From NCBI RefSeq assembly GCF_014648395.1, contig NZ_BMRA01000007.1, positions 61,991 through 125,990 on the forward strand: a DNA stretch of 64,000 bases, read 5' to 3'. Shown one piece after another: positions 51,183 through 59,325 of the stretch. Source of the DNA: Micromonospora fulviviridis. Its GTDB lineage: Bacteria > Actinomycetota > Actinomycetes > Mycobacteriales > Micromonosporaceae. Below the pieces are notes generated by a model, which ran no database searches, was not told where the DNA came from, and saw nothing but the letters and a program-made list of their open reading frames with translations. The stretch's first letter is position 1, and the number at the start of each line of letters is the position of its first letter. The position numbers were made by a program, and so were the translations under genes.

Positions 51183-52616
51183 ATGTACACGGTTGCGCAG
51201 CTCATAGGTGGAGTCTGGGGTGCCGGTGGCACGGGGGGCGAGCTGGTCGTACACGATCCGGCCGACGGCTCCCCGGTGACCACCGTGCCGGTGGCGACGG
51301 CGGACGAGGTGGCCAAGGCGGTCGAGGCCGCCCGGGGCGCGGCGGCGGAGTGGGCGGCGACGGCCCCGGCGGAACGGGCGGCGGCGCTGCACCGCGCGGC
51401 GGACGCGATCGAGGCCGCCGCCGACGAGTTGGCGCACACCACCACGGCGGAGATGGGCAAGCCGCTGGACGACGCGCGCGGTGGCGTGGCGGCGGGCATC
51501 GGCACGCTGCGACAGTACGCCGAACTCGGCCCGGTGCGGGGCGGGCGGACCCTGCATGGCGCCCCGTCCGCCCTGGACTTCATGGCCCCCGAACCGCGCG
51601 GCGTGGTCGCCGCGATCACCCCTTGGAACGACCCGGTGGCGGTCTCCTGCGGCCTGCTCGGCGCGGCCCTGGTCACCGGCAACGTGGTGCTGTACAAGCC
51701 GAGCGAGCGCACCCCGGCGACCGGCTGGCTGCTGGCCCGGGCCCTGGACCAGGCGCTGCCGGCCGGCGTGCTGTCGCTGCTCACCGGTGGCGCCGAGGTG
51801 GGCGCGGCGCTGGCCGGCCAGGACGTGGACGTGGTGGCGCACGTCGGCTCCACCGCCACGGGCCGGGCCATCGCCGCCGCCGGCGCCCGCACCGGCGCGA
51901 AGGTGCTGCTGGAGAACGGCGGCAGCGACCCCCTCGTGGTGGACGCGGACGTCGATCCGGTCTGGGCGGCCGAACAGGCAGCGCTGGGCTGCTTCGCCAA
52001 CGCCGGGCAGATCTGCGTCGCGGTGGAGCGGATCTACGTGCACCGGGACGTGGCCGAGGACTTCGTCGACGCGCTGGTGGAGCGGGCCGAGGCGCTCACC
52101 GTGGGCCCCGGCCGGAACCCGGGGACCCAGCTCGGGCCGCTGGTCGACCGGCGGCACCGGGACCACGTGCACGGGCAGGTCACCGCGGCGGTGGCCGAGG
52201 GAGCGCGGGTGCGCACCGGCGGCGCCGTGCCGGACGGGCCGGGCGCGTTCTACCCGGCGACGGTGGTCAGCGACTGCCGGCACGAGATGGTGCTGGTCCG
52301 CGAGGAGACCTTCGGCCCGGTCGCCCCGGTGGTCGTGGTCGACTCGTTCAGCGAGGGCCTGCGTTGCGCGGCTGACTCCCCGTACGGGCTGGCCGCCACG
52401 GTGCTGACCGGCTCGATGAGCCACGCCCACCGGGCCTGGCGGGAACTGCCGGTGGGCACCGTCAAGGTCAACGCGGTGTTCGGGGGCGCGCCGGGCGGCG
52501 CCGCGCAGCCGCGCCGCGGCAGCGGCCAGGGCTTCGGGTACGGCCCGGAGCTGCTCGACGAGTTCAGCGCGGTGAAGGCGGTGCACATCGAGGCCCCGGG
52601 CGGCGGCCACTGGTGA
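51183..52616 (+). CDS. NAD(P)-dependent aldehyde dehydrogenase
   Basis: 477 residues. Catalytic residues are complete: N149 in ITPWNDP, K172 in VLYKPSE, E244 in LLENGGSD and nucleophile C278 in NAGQICVAVERIY; the second cofactor segment EETFGPVAPVV is also present. It oxidises an unknown aldehyde to the acid. It starts 73 bp from the divergent FAD enzyme, and the pair may act on related substrates (inference). The ATG lacks a clear ribosome-binding site. Confidence 0.94.
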   Translation: MYTVAQLIGGVWGAGGTGGELVVHDPADGSPVTTVPVATADEVAKAVEAARGAAAEWAATAPAERAAALHRAADAIEAAADELAHTTTAEMGKPLDDARGGVAAGIGTLRQYAELGPVRGGRTLHGAPSALDFMAPEPRGVVAAITPWNDPVAVSCGLLGAALVTGNVVLYKPSERTPATGWLLARALDQALPAGVLSLLTGGAEVGAALAGQDVDVVAHVGSTATGRAIAAAGARTGAKVLLENGGSDPLVVDADVDPVWAAEQAALGCFANAGQICVAVERIYVHRDVAEDFVDALVERAEALTVGPGRNPGTQLGPLVDRRHRDHVHGQVTAAVAEGARVRTGGAVPDGPGAFYPATVVSDCRHEMVLVREETFGPVAPVVVVDSFSEGLRCAADSPYGLAATVLTGSMSHAHRAWRELPVGTVKVNAVFGGAPGGAAQPRRGSGQGFGYGPELLDEFSAVKAVHIEAPGGGHW

Positions 52617-52624
52617 GCGGCACG

Positions 52625-52661
52625 ACGGGAGCCCGGGACCTGCGCGGTCCCGGGCTCCCGT
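52625..52661. terminator. Bidirectional terminator, 16-bp perfect stem
   Basis: ACGGGAGCCCGGGACC and its complement with a TGCGC loop, between the convergent aldehyde dehydrogenase (stop 52616) and chaB (stop 52677 on minus). Confidence 0.8.
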
Positions 52662-52676
52662 GTCGTCGCGGGCCGG

Positions 52677-53081
52677 TCAGCGGCCGCCGCGTGCCTGGCG
52701 GGTGGCGTTGTTGTTCGCCTTCTCGATCGCCTTGACCAGCTCCGGCTTGGTCATCCGGGACCGGCCGGGCACGTCGAGCTTCTTGGCCACCTCCATGAGG
52801 TGCTCCTTCTTGGCGTTGGCGTCCACCCCGCCCGCCGTGGGGGCCCGCCGGGCCGGGCCGCCGCCGGCCGCCTGCCGGTCGCTCGGGCCCTTGCGTCCCT
52901 TCGGCTCCCAGTGGTCGCCGACCTTCTCGAACTCGTGCTTCACCGCGGCGAAGGCGGTACGGTGTGCCCGCTCCCCCTCGCCGTACGTCTCGACCGCCGA
53001 GTCGTGCGTCTTCTCCCAGGTCCGCTGCGCCTTCGCCGGGGAGCGCCGCAGCGTGCTGGGCAGTACCTCGCGCCCGGGCAT
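52677..53081 (-). CDS. chaB: ChaB family protein with a C-terminal SAP/Rho-N-like helix pair
   Basis: 134 residues. Residues about 7-60 are the ChaB domain (LPSTLRRSPAKAQRTWEKTHDSAVETYG and KHEFEKVGDHWEPKG). After a basic Gly/Ala linker, KKEHLMEVAKKLDVPGRSRMTKPELVKAIEKA forms the Rho-N/SAP-like two-helix motif that binds nucleic acid. The original ChaB was linked to cation transport, but this fusion points to a nucleic-acid role, as often seen in actinobacteria. GGAGGACGAG sets ATG 53081. Confidence 0.88.
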   Translation of the reverse strand: MPGREVLPSTLRRSPAKAQRTWEKTHDSAVETYGEGERAHRTAFAAVKHEFEKVGDHWEPKGRKGPSDRQAAGGGPARRAPTAGGVDANAKKEHLMEVAKKLDVPGRSRMTKPELVKAIEKANNNATRQARGGR

Positions 53082-53224
53082 CTCGTCCTCCTCCGTCTGC
53101 GTGGATCCTGTATCCGTTCCCGCCGGCCCGGATCGCAAACCGGCACCCGGTTTGTCGATTTCCCCCACCGGGTACCGGCGGGGCCACGTGCCGGAGGTGC
53201 GCCCGGTGCGTGGAGGAGGCGGTC

Positions 53225-54202
53225 ATGGCGGCGACGACGGATGCGGCGGCCGGCGGCCGGCAGCGGGCCCGGATCCCCCGCCGGGTACGCCAGTTGAGCT
53301 GGGCCACCTGGCGCGGGGTGCTGGTCCGCAGCGGGCGCAACTTCGTCAAGGACAACTGCGCCGACTGGGCCGCCGCGCTCACCTACTACGGGGTGCTGGC
53401 GCTCTTCCCCTCGACGATCGTGGTGGTCGCCCTGGTCGGGCTGGTCTCCGACGGGCCGCGCACGGTGGACACCGTGATCGACCTGGCCCGGGAGATCGGC
53501 GCCGGCTCGGTGGTCGGCAACGACGCGTTCGTCACCGTGGTACGCAACGTGGTGGAGCAGCAGGGCCCGGCGAAGGTGCTGCTGAGCTTCGGCCTGCTCG
53601 GCGCGCTCTGGTCGGCGTCCGGGTTCATCGGCGCGTTCACCCGGGCCTCCAACGCGATCTACGGCGTCGAGGAGGGACGGCCGTTCTACCGGCTGCGGCC
53701 GGTGCAGATCGGGCTCGCCGGGGTGTCGCTGGTGCTGCTCGCCGTGGTGGCCGTGGGGCTGATCGTCAGCGGCCCGGTCACCGACTTCGTGGGCGACCGC
53801 CTGCACGCCGGCGGCCTGACCCGCCAGGTGTGGACGGTGGCGAAGTGGCCGCTGCTCGCGCTGGTGGCCATGACCCTGCTGTCGCTGCTGTTCTGGATCG
53901 CCCCGAACGTCCGGCAGCCCCGGTTCCGCTGGCTGACGCCGGGCGGGGCGCTGGCCCTGCTGGCCTGGGTGGTCGCCTCCTTCGGCTTCGGCCTCTACGT
54001 GGCCAACTTCGGCTCGTACGACGTCACCTACGGCAGCCTGGGTGCGGTCATCGCCTTCCTGGTGTGGCTGTACCTGTCGAACTGCGCCCTCATGCTGGGC
54101 GTGCAGGTCAACGCGGAACTTCAGCGGGGCCGGATGATGCAGGCCGGCGTCGAGCACCCGGACGAGCCGGTGCTGGCGCCGCGCGCGACCCCGGATTCCT
54201 GA
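53225..54202 (+). CDS. YihY/BrkB family membrane protein
   Basis: 325 residues with six membrane helices and the family features NCADWAAALTYYGVLALFPSTI near 41-62, SASGFIGAFTRASNAIYGVEEGRPF near 134-158, and YGSLGAVIAFLVWLYLSNCALMLG near 268-291. Formerly annotated as ribonuclease BN; the true function is unknown, possibly transport or envelope maintenance. GGAGG five bases before the ATG. Divergent from chaB across 143 bp. Confidence 0.94.
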   Translation: MAATTDAAAGGRQRARIPRRVRQLSWATWRGVLVRSGRNFVKDNCADWAAALTYYGVLALFPSTIVVVALVGLVSDGPRTVDTVIDLAREIGAGSVVGNDAFVTVVRNVVEQQGPAKVLLSFGLLGALWSASGFIGAFTRASNAIYGVEEGRPFYRLRPVQIGLAGVSLVLLAVVAVGLIVSGPVTDFVGDRLHAGGLTRQVWTVAKWPLLALVAMTLLSLLFWIAPNVRQPRFRWLTPGGALALLAWVVASFGFGLYVANFGSYDVTYGSLGAVIAFLVWLYLSNCALMLGVQVNAELQRGRMMQAGVEHPDEPVLAPRATPDS

Positions 54203-54288
54203 CCGGCTTCGCCGGGTTCGGGGGTGGATGACCGGATCGGCCGGCCGGCGTCGGTTTACCGGCGGCCCCCTCGGGCATGTCTGTCGGC

Positions 54289-54705
54289 ATGGAACGAGTC
54301 AGCAGCAAGCACTCGCCCAGGGTTGACGACAACATGGCCCAGGATGTCAGCGGCCTGGTCCAGGGGCCGGGAGCCGGTGGCTCGCGCGTCGACGAGTCCC
54401 GCCAGCCGGAGCCGGCGGGCGAGGACCAGCCGGAGCCGAAGACCATGACGGCCGGCGCGAGCCGCGGCGGCAACCCGCAGGGAATGAGCATGGACGACGT
54501 CGAGGCGCGCAGTCGGCTCGGCCGGTTCATCACCATGACCGCCCTGCCCGGCGACCGCGACACGCTGGTGGCCAACGCCCGGGAGAACCAGGCGCCCGCC
54601 GACATCATCGCCGCCCTGGAAGGACTGCCTGAGGGCACTCGCTACCAGACGGTTTCCGAGGTGTGGGCCGCGCTCGGGCACAAGAACGAGACGACGCGCT
54701 GGTGA
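54289..54705 (+). CDS. DUF2795-containing protein, 138 aa
   Basis: The N-terminal 70 residues are polar and low in structure (MERVSSKHSPRVDDNM, then a Glu/Pro/Gly linker containing EPAGEDQPEP). The C-terminal DUF2795 domain spans about 85-135: ITMTALPGDRDTLVANARENQAP and IIAALEGLPEGTRYQTVSEVWAALGH, a small helical domain of unknown role. ATG 54289 fits the family N-terminus; ATG 54277 would add four residues. It is followed by the SRPBCC gene after 54 bp. Confidence 0.85.
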   Translation: MERVSSKHSPRVDDNMAQDVSGLVQGPGAGGSRVDESRQPEPAGEDQPEPKTMTAGASRGGNPQGMSMDDVEARSRLGRFITMTALPGDRDTLVANARENQAPADIIAALEGLPEGTRYQTVSEVWAALGHKNETTRW

Positions 54706-54759
54706 GCGGACCGGCCCACGGTCCGTGCACAGCACCGGCGGGACAGGAGGAAGACTGAC

Positions 54760-55221
54760 ATGAGCGGCGTTATGGAACACGTGGACGTGTCCGTCCCGAT
54801 CCGCACGGCATACGACCAGTGGACGCAGTTCGAGGAGTTTCCGCACTTCATGGAGGGTGTCCAGGAGGTCCGGCAGCTCTCCGACACGATGACCCACTGG
54901 ACGGTGGAGATCGCCGGCGTGAAGCGCGAGTTCGACGCCGAGATCACCGAACAGTTGCCGGACGAGCGGGTTGCCTGGCGCTCCACCGGGGGCACCCAGC
55001 AGGCCGGTGTGGTGACCTTCCACCGCCTGGACGAGGGGAACACCCGGGTCACCCTGCAGATGGAGTTCGAGCCGCACGGCGTGGTCGAGCAGGCCGGCGA
55101 CAAGCTGGGCGTGGTGGACCGCCGGGCCAAGGGCGACCTGGCGCGGTTCAAGCAGTTCATCGAGCGGCGCGGTCAGGAGACCGGCGCCTGGCGCGGCAAG
55201 GTCGACCGGCCGACCCCCTGA
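54760..55221 (+). CDS. SRPBCC family protein (cyclase/dehydrase-like)
   Basis: 153 residues: VMEHVDVSVPIRTAYDQWTQFEEFPHFMEGV at the N-terminus, then TEQLPDERVAWRSTGGTQQAGVVTFH and a C-terminal helix LARFKQFIERRG. The order is that of the polyketide cyclase/dehydrase branch of the START-like fold, commonly found in stress operons of actinobacteria rather than in polyketide clusters. CAGGAGGAAG upstream of ATG gives a strong start. The ligand is unknown. Confidence 0.92.
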   Translation: MSGVMEHVDVSVPIRTAYDQWTQFEEFPHFMEGVQEVRQLSDTMTHWTVEIAGVKREFDAEITEQLPDERVAWRSTGGTQQAGVVTFHRLDEGNTRVTLQMEFEPHGVVEQAGDKLGVVDRRAKGDLARFKQFIERRGQETGAWRGKVDRPTP

Positions 55222-55320
55222 CGTCCCCCGGTACGCGAACCCCGATGGCCGCCGGTGCTCCGGCGGCCATCGCCGCGTCCGGGGCCGTTTGCGATCATGC
55301 GGGCCGGGTACCGCAGGGGA

Positions 55321-55581
55321 ATGACCGACAACGACAGCCACGTGTGGCGCGACGAGGAACGCACTCCCCTGCACGAGCTGGACCGGGCGATCGCCCGGTC
55401 GACCCTCGACGGGCAGGCCGACGACGTCACCGGCAACGACGCCGGCGAGGAGGCCGCGTTCGGCCACGGGCCGGAGGCGGTGGACCGGGGCGCCGGCCCG
55501 GAGGCCGAGCGGCGGGAGATGACCGACGCGGACCGGGCGTACCGGCCGTCGACCACCGGCCGGACCGGCCCGGACAACTAG
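55321..55581 (+). CDS. Acidic hypothetical protein, 86 aa
   Basis: MTDNDSHVWRDEERTPLHELDRAIARS begins a strongly acidic protein without hydrophobic segments, probably partly disordered. CAGGGGA directly before the ATG is the only ribosome-binding candidate. It ends with tandem stops TAG-TGA. Similar short acidic proteins follow SRPBCC/DUF2795 genes in related genomes (weak recollection). No function assigned. Confidence 0.65.
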   Translation: MTDNDSHVWRDEERTPLHELDRAIARSTLDGQADDVTGNDAGEEAAFGHGPEAVDRGAGPEAERREMTDADRAYRPSTTGRTGPDN

Positions 55582-55586
55582 TGAGC

Positions 55587-55609
55587 CCTCCCCCGGGCCC
55601 TTGGGGAGG
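55587..55609. terminator. Stem-loop between convergent genes
   Basis: CCTCCCC / GGGGAGG with a nine-base loop, between the stop at 55581 and the MFS stop at 55632 on minus. Confidence 0.5.
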
Positions 55610-55631
55610 CGGCCCTGGGTACGGACGTCGG

Positions 55632-56867
55632 TCAGGACGCCGGGCGGGCGCGGCGGGCGCCGACGGCGTGCAGGGCGATGAGCGAGACGGCGAGCACGAC
55701 CAGCGTCGGGCCGAGCGCGGCCACCGAGACCCGGGCCAGCAGCACCCCGACCGCCGCCGGCACCAGGGCGGCGCCCAGGCCGGCCGCGCCGATCTGGAGG
55801 CCGATGGTCCGGTCCGCGTGGTCGCGGCCCACCCGTTCGGCGGTGGTCAGGGTGAGCAGCGGGAAGACCGGCGCCGCTGCGAAGCCCACCACCAGCAGGC
55901 CGGCGACGGTCACCCAGCCCGGCGCGGGCAGCGCGATCAGCACCGCTCCCCCCGCCATGCCGAGCAGGCTGCCGCGCAGCACCCGGGCCGTGCCCAGCCG
56001 CTCCGCCACGACCCCCTGCACCACCCGCCCCACGAACAGGCTGCCCCAGTAGCCGGAGACGCAGAGCCCGGCGACCGCGGCGGCGAGCCCTCGCCCCTCG
56101 GTGAGCAGCAGGAACGCCCACAGCCCGGTGGACACCTCGATGGCCACGTAGACGGCGAACGCGGCCCCGCCGAGCCAGACGGCCGGCAGCCGCAGCGTCG
56201 CGCCGATGGAGCTGCGGCGCGCGGCCGGCGCGGCCTCGGCGGGCTCGCCGGGCACCACCTGCGGGGCGATCGGGTCCGGCGGCCGGGTCGCGGCCGGCGC
56301 GCCGCCGTGCCAGAGCCGCACCGTGAGCGCGAACGCGGTGGCCAGGGCGAGCTGGGCGGCGGCCACCACGGCGTACCCCCAGCGCCAGCTCAGGCCCGCG
56401 CCGAGCACCGCGGTCATGATGAGCGGGCCGATCGCCACGCCGAGCCCGAAGAACGCGTGCATCCAGTTCATGTGCCGGGGGCCGAAGGCGCCGGCCGCGT
56501 ACGCGTTGAGCCCCGCGTCGATCGCCCCGGAGCCGAGACCGAGCACCAGCGCGAAGCCCACCATGACGGCGAGCGCGGGGGTGGACGCGTAGCCGGTCAG
56601 GGCGACGCCGGCCAGCAGGGTGCTGCCGGCGAGCAGCCAGCCGACGCCGAGCCGGGCCAGGGTGAACCCGGCGAGCACGCTGGAGGTCAGGTAGGCCACC
56701 GTGCCCGCGGTGAGCACCACCCCGACCGCCTCGGTCGGCACGTCCAGGTCCCGCCGGATGGAGGGCCAGCCGACCCCGATGAGGCCGTCGGGCAGGCCGA
56801 GGCTGACGAAGGCGAGGTAGGCCAGGAGCAGCAGGGCGGGGCGGGGCGGAGCGGGGGCGCGGGACAC
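55632..56867 (-). CDS. MFS transporter
   Basis: 411 residues with twelve predicted membrane helices in two halves, split by a polar loop of about 40 residues (RLWHGGAPAATRPPDP onward). The first half carries AYLAFVSLGLPDGLIGVGWPSIRRD, typical of the fucose-permease-like/FHS branch of MFS. Direction and substrate cannot be told. Start is GTG 56867; the frame is open further upstream, but codon use and hydrophobicity begin here. CAAGAT lies eight bases before the GTG, so a leaderless start is possible. Confidence 0.9.
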   Translation of the reverse strand: MSRAPAPPRPALLLLAYLAFVSLGLPDGLIGVGWPSIRRDLDVPTEAVGVVLTAGTVAYLTSSVLAGFTLARLGVGWLLAGSTLLAGVALTGYASTPALAVMVGFALVLGLGSGAIDAGLNAYAAGAFGPRHMNWMHAFFGLGVAIGPLIMTAVLGAGLSWRWGYAVVAAAQLALATAFALTVRLWHGGAPAATRPPDPIAPQVVPGEPAEAAPAARRSSIGATLRLPAVWLGGAAFAVYVAIEVSTGLWAFLLLTEGRGLAAAVAGLCVSGYWGSLFVGRVVQGVVAERLGTARVLRGSLLGMAGGAVLIALPAPGWVTVAGLLVVGFAAAPVFPLLTLTTAERVGRDHADRTIGLQIGAAGLGAALVPAAVGVLLARVSVAALGPTLVVLAVSLIALHAVGARRARPAS

Positions 56868-57045
56868 GAGGACCCATCTTGCCCAGCCCGCGCCGGGGCC
56901 GGCCGGGCGGGCGGCCCGCCGGCGGAGGGGGCGCTCAGCCGAAACGACAAAAAGTGCGATACGGACGGCCGGGAAAACGGACAGCCCATCCAGAATCGGC
57001 CGAACGGCTGACGGCGATGCCCCTGTCCCGCGCAAGACTTTCGGG

Positions 57046-57258
57046 ATGCAACAGGGCTCCGGTTTCCTCTCCCAGCGTCAGCGTCGCCTGGCGTGGCTCG
57101 GCTTCCTGCTCGCCGCGATCCAGGCGCCCGTCGCCGCCAAGCTTGTCGACGACAGCTCCTGGCTGTTCAGCCTCGTGGTGGCGCTCATGGTGGCGACCGT
57201 GATCATCGCCGACGACGGCGTACGCCGCCAGCCGGCCCAGGCCCGCTCCTCGGACTGA
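57046..57258 (+). CDS. Small membrane protein, 70 aa
   Basis: After a polar start MQQGSGFLSQRQRR there are two hydrophobic stretches (LAWLGFLLAAIQAPVAAKL and LFSLVVALMVATVIIA) and a short polar tail. No clear ribosome-binding site; the ATG may be close to the transcription start. Its stop TGA shares the hexamer TGATCA with the stop of the gene on the other strand, so the two genes abut with no gap. Family unknown. Confidence 0.65.
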   Translation: MQQGSGFLSQRQRRLAWLGFLLAAIQAPVAAKLVDDSSWLFSLVVALMVATVIIADDGVRRQPAQARSSD

Positions 57259-57705
57259 TCAGCCCTCGGCCGGGCGCGCCTCGTGCCCCGGCCGACCCGG
57301 GCTGCGGCGGCGTTCCTTCATCTCCGCCTCGTAGAGGTGCCGCCGGCCGTCCACCAGCTCGTCGCGGGCCCGCCGGTCCAGCTCCCGGAAGAGCGCGTAG
57401 TAGCCGTCGTCGAAGTCCTCGACGATCTGGAAGGTCCAGCGGCCCGCGATGACGTTGCGGCCGAGCAGGTCCGCCTCGATCCGGTCGGCGAGCTGCGGGT
57501 GCCCGGCGGAGCGGAACAGCGCCACGGCGTCGTCGAGCATCAGGTCGGCGTGGCCGATCAGCTGGTGCAGCGAGTAGAGGTGCCCGCGTGCCCGCTCGAC
57601 GCACTCCAGCGCCTCGCTGAGCTTGCCCAGGGCCTCGACCGTGGCGTCACTCACGCCGGCCGGCCGGCGGTGTGCCCGGTCCGGTCCGTCCGCATGCTGT
57701 CCCAT
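57259..57705 (-). CDS. Hypothetical protein, 148 aa
   Basis: A soluble helical protein: ATVEALGKLSEALECVERARGHLYSLHQLIGHADLMLDDAVALF followed by ADRIEADLLGRNVIAGRWTFQIVEDFDDGYYALF and a basic, Arg/Pro-rich end. The YYALFRELDRRARDEL portion resembles motifs in conserved actinobacterial proteins of unknown function. GGAGGAACGG before ATG 57705 is a strong ribosome-binding site. Neighbours give no hint of a role. Confidence 0.75.
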   Translation of the reverse strand: MGQHADGPDRAHRRPAGVSDATVEALGKLSEALECVERARGHLYSLHQLIGHADLMLDDAVALFRSAGHPQLADRIEADLLGRNVIAGRWTFQIVEDFDDGYYALFRELDRRARDELVDGRRHLYEAEMKERRRSPGRPGHEARPAEG

Positions 57706-57856
57706 TCCGTTCCTCCGCGGGGTCGGCTGCGTGGTCTGCGCGGTTTCCCTTCTGCCCCCGGACGCGCGGCTCAATCCCCGTGGGCGGGGGCCCGGCATCG
57801 GCCGGACGACCCGGGCATCGGCCGGTCGGCCGAGGTCGCCCCGGTCCCGGCGCGGC

Positions 57857-57862
57857 TAGCCT
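57857..57862 (+). promoter_or_regulatory. -10 box of a probable leaderless promoter
   Basis: TAGCCT eight bases before ATG 57871, without a ribosome-binding site. Confidence 0.45.
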
Positions 57863-57870
57863 CGGTCACC

Positions 57871-58233
57871 ATGCGCGTGCCGAACAACCGGGTGGCGACC
57901 CGTTCCGCGGCGGTGGCCGCGAGGTCCAGCCTCACCACGCTCACCGCCGTCGTGGGCACCGCCGGTCTCGCCGCGGCCGCCGCCAACCCCGGCCTGCTCG
58001 CCGCGGTCGACCAGCACGCCGCCGCCATCCGCGACAGCCTGCACGGCGACCGCCGCCCGCTGACCGTGGCGGCGCTCGCCGGGTACGCCGAGGGGGTGCG
58101 CGACGCGGCGCGGGAGCACGGCTGGCAGCCGCCGGTCGAGCCGATCGACTGGTCGGAGCCGGACTGGCTGCTCACCCGCCTGCTCGCGGTCTGCCTGCTG
58201 ACCCGCGCGCTGGACCCGCGCGACCTGGCCTGA
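57871..58233 (+). CDS. Hypothetical protein, 120 aa
   Basis: Starts MRVPNNRVATRSAAVAARSSL, followed by a moderately hydrophobic Ala-rich stretch (LTAVVGTAGLAAAAANPG) that could be a peripheral helix, then DQHAAAIRDSL, TVAALAGYAEGVRDAAREHG and a C-terminal helix DWLLTRLLAVCLLTRAL. No recognised domain. Apparently leaderless. A stem-loop follows the stop. Confidence 0.65.
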   Translation: MRVPNNRVATRSAAVAARSSLTTLTAVVGTAGLAAAAANPGLLAAVDQHAAAIRDSLHGDRRPLTVAALAGYAEGVRDAAREHGWQPPVEPIDWSEPDWLLTRLLAVCLLTRALDPRDLA

Positions 58234-58242
58234 CACACGGCG

Positions 58243-58275
58243 GAGGGTGCCCGCGATCGCCCCGCGGACACCCTC
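58243..58275. terminator. Stem-loop between convergent genes
   Basis: GAGGGTG-C-CCGCG pairs with CGCGG-A-CACCCTC (12 bp, one mismatch), seven-base loop, between stops at 58233 (plus) and 58292 (minus). Confidence 0.65.
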
Positions 58276-58291
58276 GTCGCCCCGTTCCTCC

Positions 58292-59125
58292 TCAGCCGTT
58301 CGGCCGGCGGAACTGCTGGGTCTCCTGCGCGCCGGACATCGACGACTGCGGCATGGCTGGGCTGGGCTGGCCGCCCCGGTCGGCCATCTGCCGCTCGTAG
58401 TCGCTGCGACCGGCGCCCTGCGCCTGGCGCTGCTCCTTGAACGCCCGGGACTCCTCGGCGGCCCGGTTGAGCCACCCCTCCCAGCGGTTCTGCATCGGCT
58501 TGATGAGACCACCGCCGACGCCGACCACCAGGATGCCGGCGATCGTGCCGAGGAACGCGATGAGCACCGGCGTGGTGACCGTGGTGGCGATGCCCACCTG
58601 GTTCAGCGCGGCGATCACGCCGAGCGCCAGGATGAAGACCGCCGTCAGGTCGGCCAGCACGCGTCCGTACGAGAGCCCGCCGAGCGCGCCCGAGACCAGG
58701 TCCTTCACCGCGTTGGCGATGGCCGCGGCGATGACCACGATGACGATCGCCACGAAGGCCCGCGGCAGCCAGGAGACGACCCCCCGGATCAGGTCACTGA
58801 TCGCGTTGGGTCCCCACACCCCGAAGGCGAACTGCAGGGTGAACAGCAGGACCGCGTAGTAGGCCAACTTGGCCAGGATGTCGCTGGCGTCGTACCTCGT
58901 GCGTTCGAGCGCGCGTTTGACGCCGCCACGTTCGACGGCGCGGTCGAACCCCACCCGTTCCAGTGCCGCGTCCACGATTTTGAGGACGGCTCGGGCGATG
59001 AGCCAACCCACCACGAGGATCGCGATGAACGCGATGGCCCTCGGGATGAAGAGCAGCACCGACCTCCAGAAATCGGTCAGGGCGTCACCGATGTCGGCCT
59101 GCCCGACCGCGAGGGTTTTCGGCAT
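58292..59125 (-). CDS. Mechanosensitive-channel-like membrane protein (TM-helix repeat / CmpX type)
   Basis: 277 residues. Five or so membrane helices; the repeated pattern PRAIAFIAILVVGWLIARAVLKIVDAALERVGFDRAV and later PRAFVAIVIVVIAAAIANAVKDLV is the conserved TM-helix repeat of small MscS-related proteins. The MscS beta domain is absent. The last 60 residues are polar, Gln/Gly/Arg-rich. AGGAGGGACAAC before ATG 59125 fixes the start. It may gate or stabilise the membrane under stress (inference from the family). Confidence 0.88.
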   Translation of the reverse strand: MPKTLAVGQADIGDALTDFWRSVLLFIPRAIAFIAILVVGWLIARAVLKIVDAALERVGFDRAVERGGVKRALERTRYDASDILAKLAYYAVLLFTLQFAFGVWGPNAISDLIRGVVSWLPRAFVAIVIVVIAAAIANAVKDLVSGALGGLSYGRVLADLTAVFILALGVIAALNQVGIATTVTTPVLIAFLGTIAGILVVGVGGGLIKPMQNRWEGWLNRAAEESRAFKEQRQAQGAGRSDYERQMADRGGQPSPAMPQSSMSGAQETQQFRRPNG

Positions 59126-59313
59126 GTTGTCCCTCCTGTCGCGTGAACTGCGTCGCCCGCATACCCGGTGGTTTCGGCAGCACGCCGAGCCGACCCGGGG
59201 CAATTTCCCGACATGCCCGGCGGAACCGACCCTGACCTGCCCTAACACCCGCTTCCAACCCGCCCGCCGGCCGACGCGCGCGCGTGATCGAAACCTGACC
59301 GCCAGGCTCCGGT

Positions 59314-59319
59314 TAGGCT
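59314..59319 (+). promoter_or_regulatory. -10 box of a probable leaderless promoter
   Basis: TAGGCT six bases before ATG 59326; no ribosome-binding site between. The 200 bp to the divergent gene at 59125 hold nothing else that I recognise. Confidence 0.5.
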
Positions 59320-59325
59320 GCGGTC

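Noticed and set aside
51183-52616. Antibiotic biosynthetic gene cluster around the oxidoreductase, dehydrogenase and cyclase-like genes
   Set aside because: No polyketide synthase, peptide synthetase, terpene synthase or other core enzyme is present. The cyclase-like proteins are general START-fold proteins.
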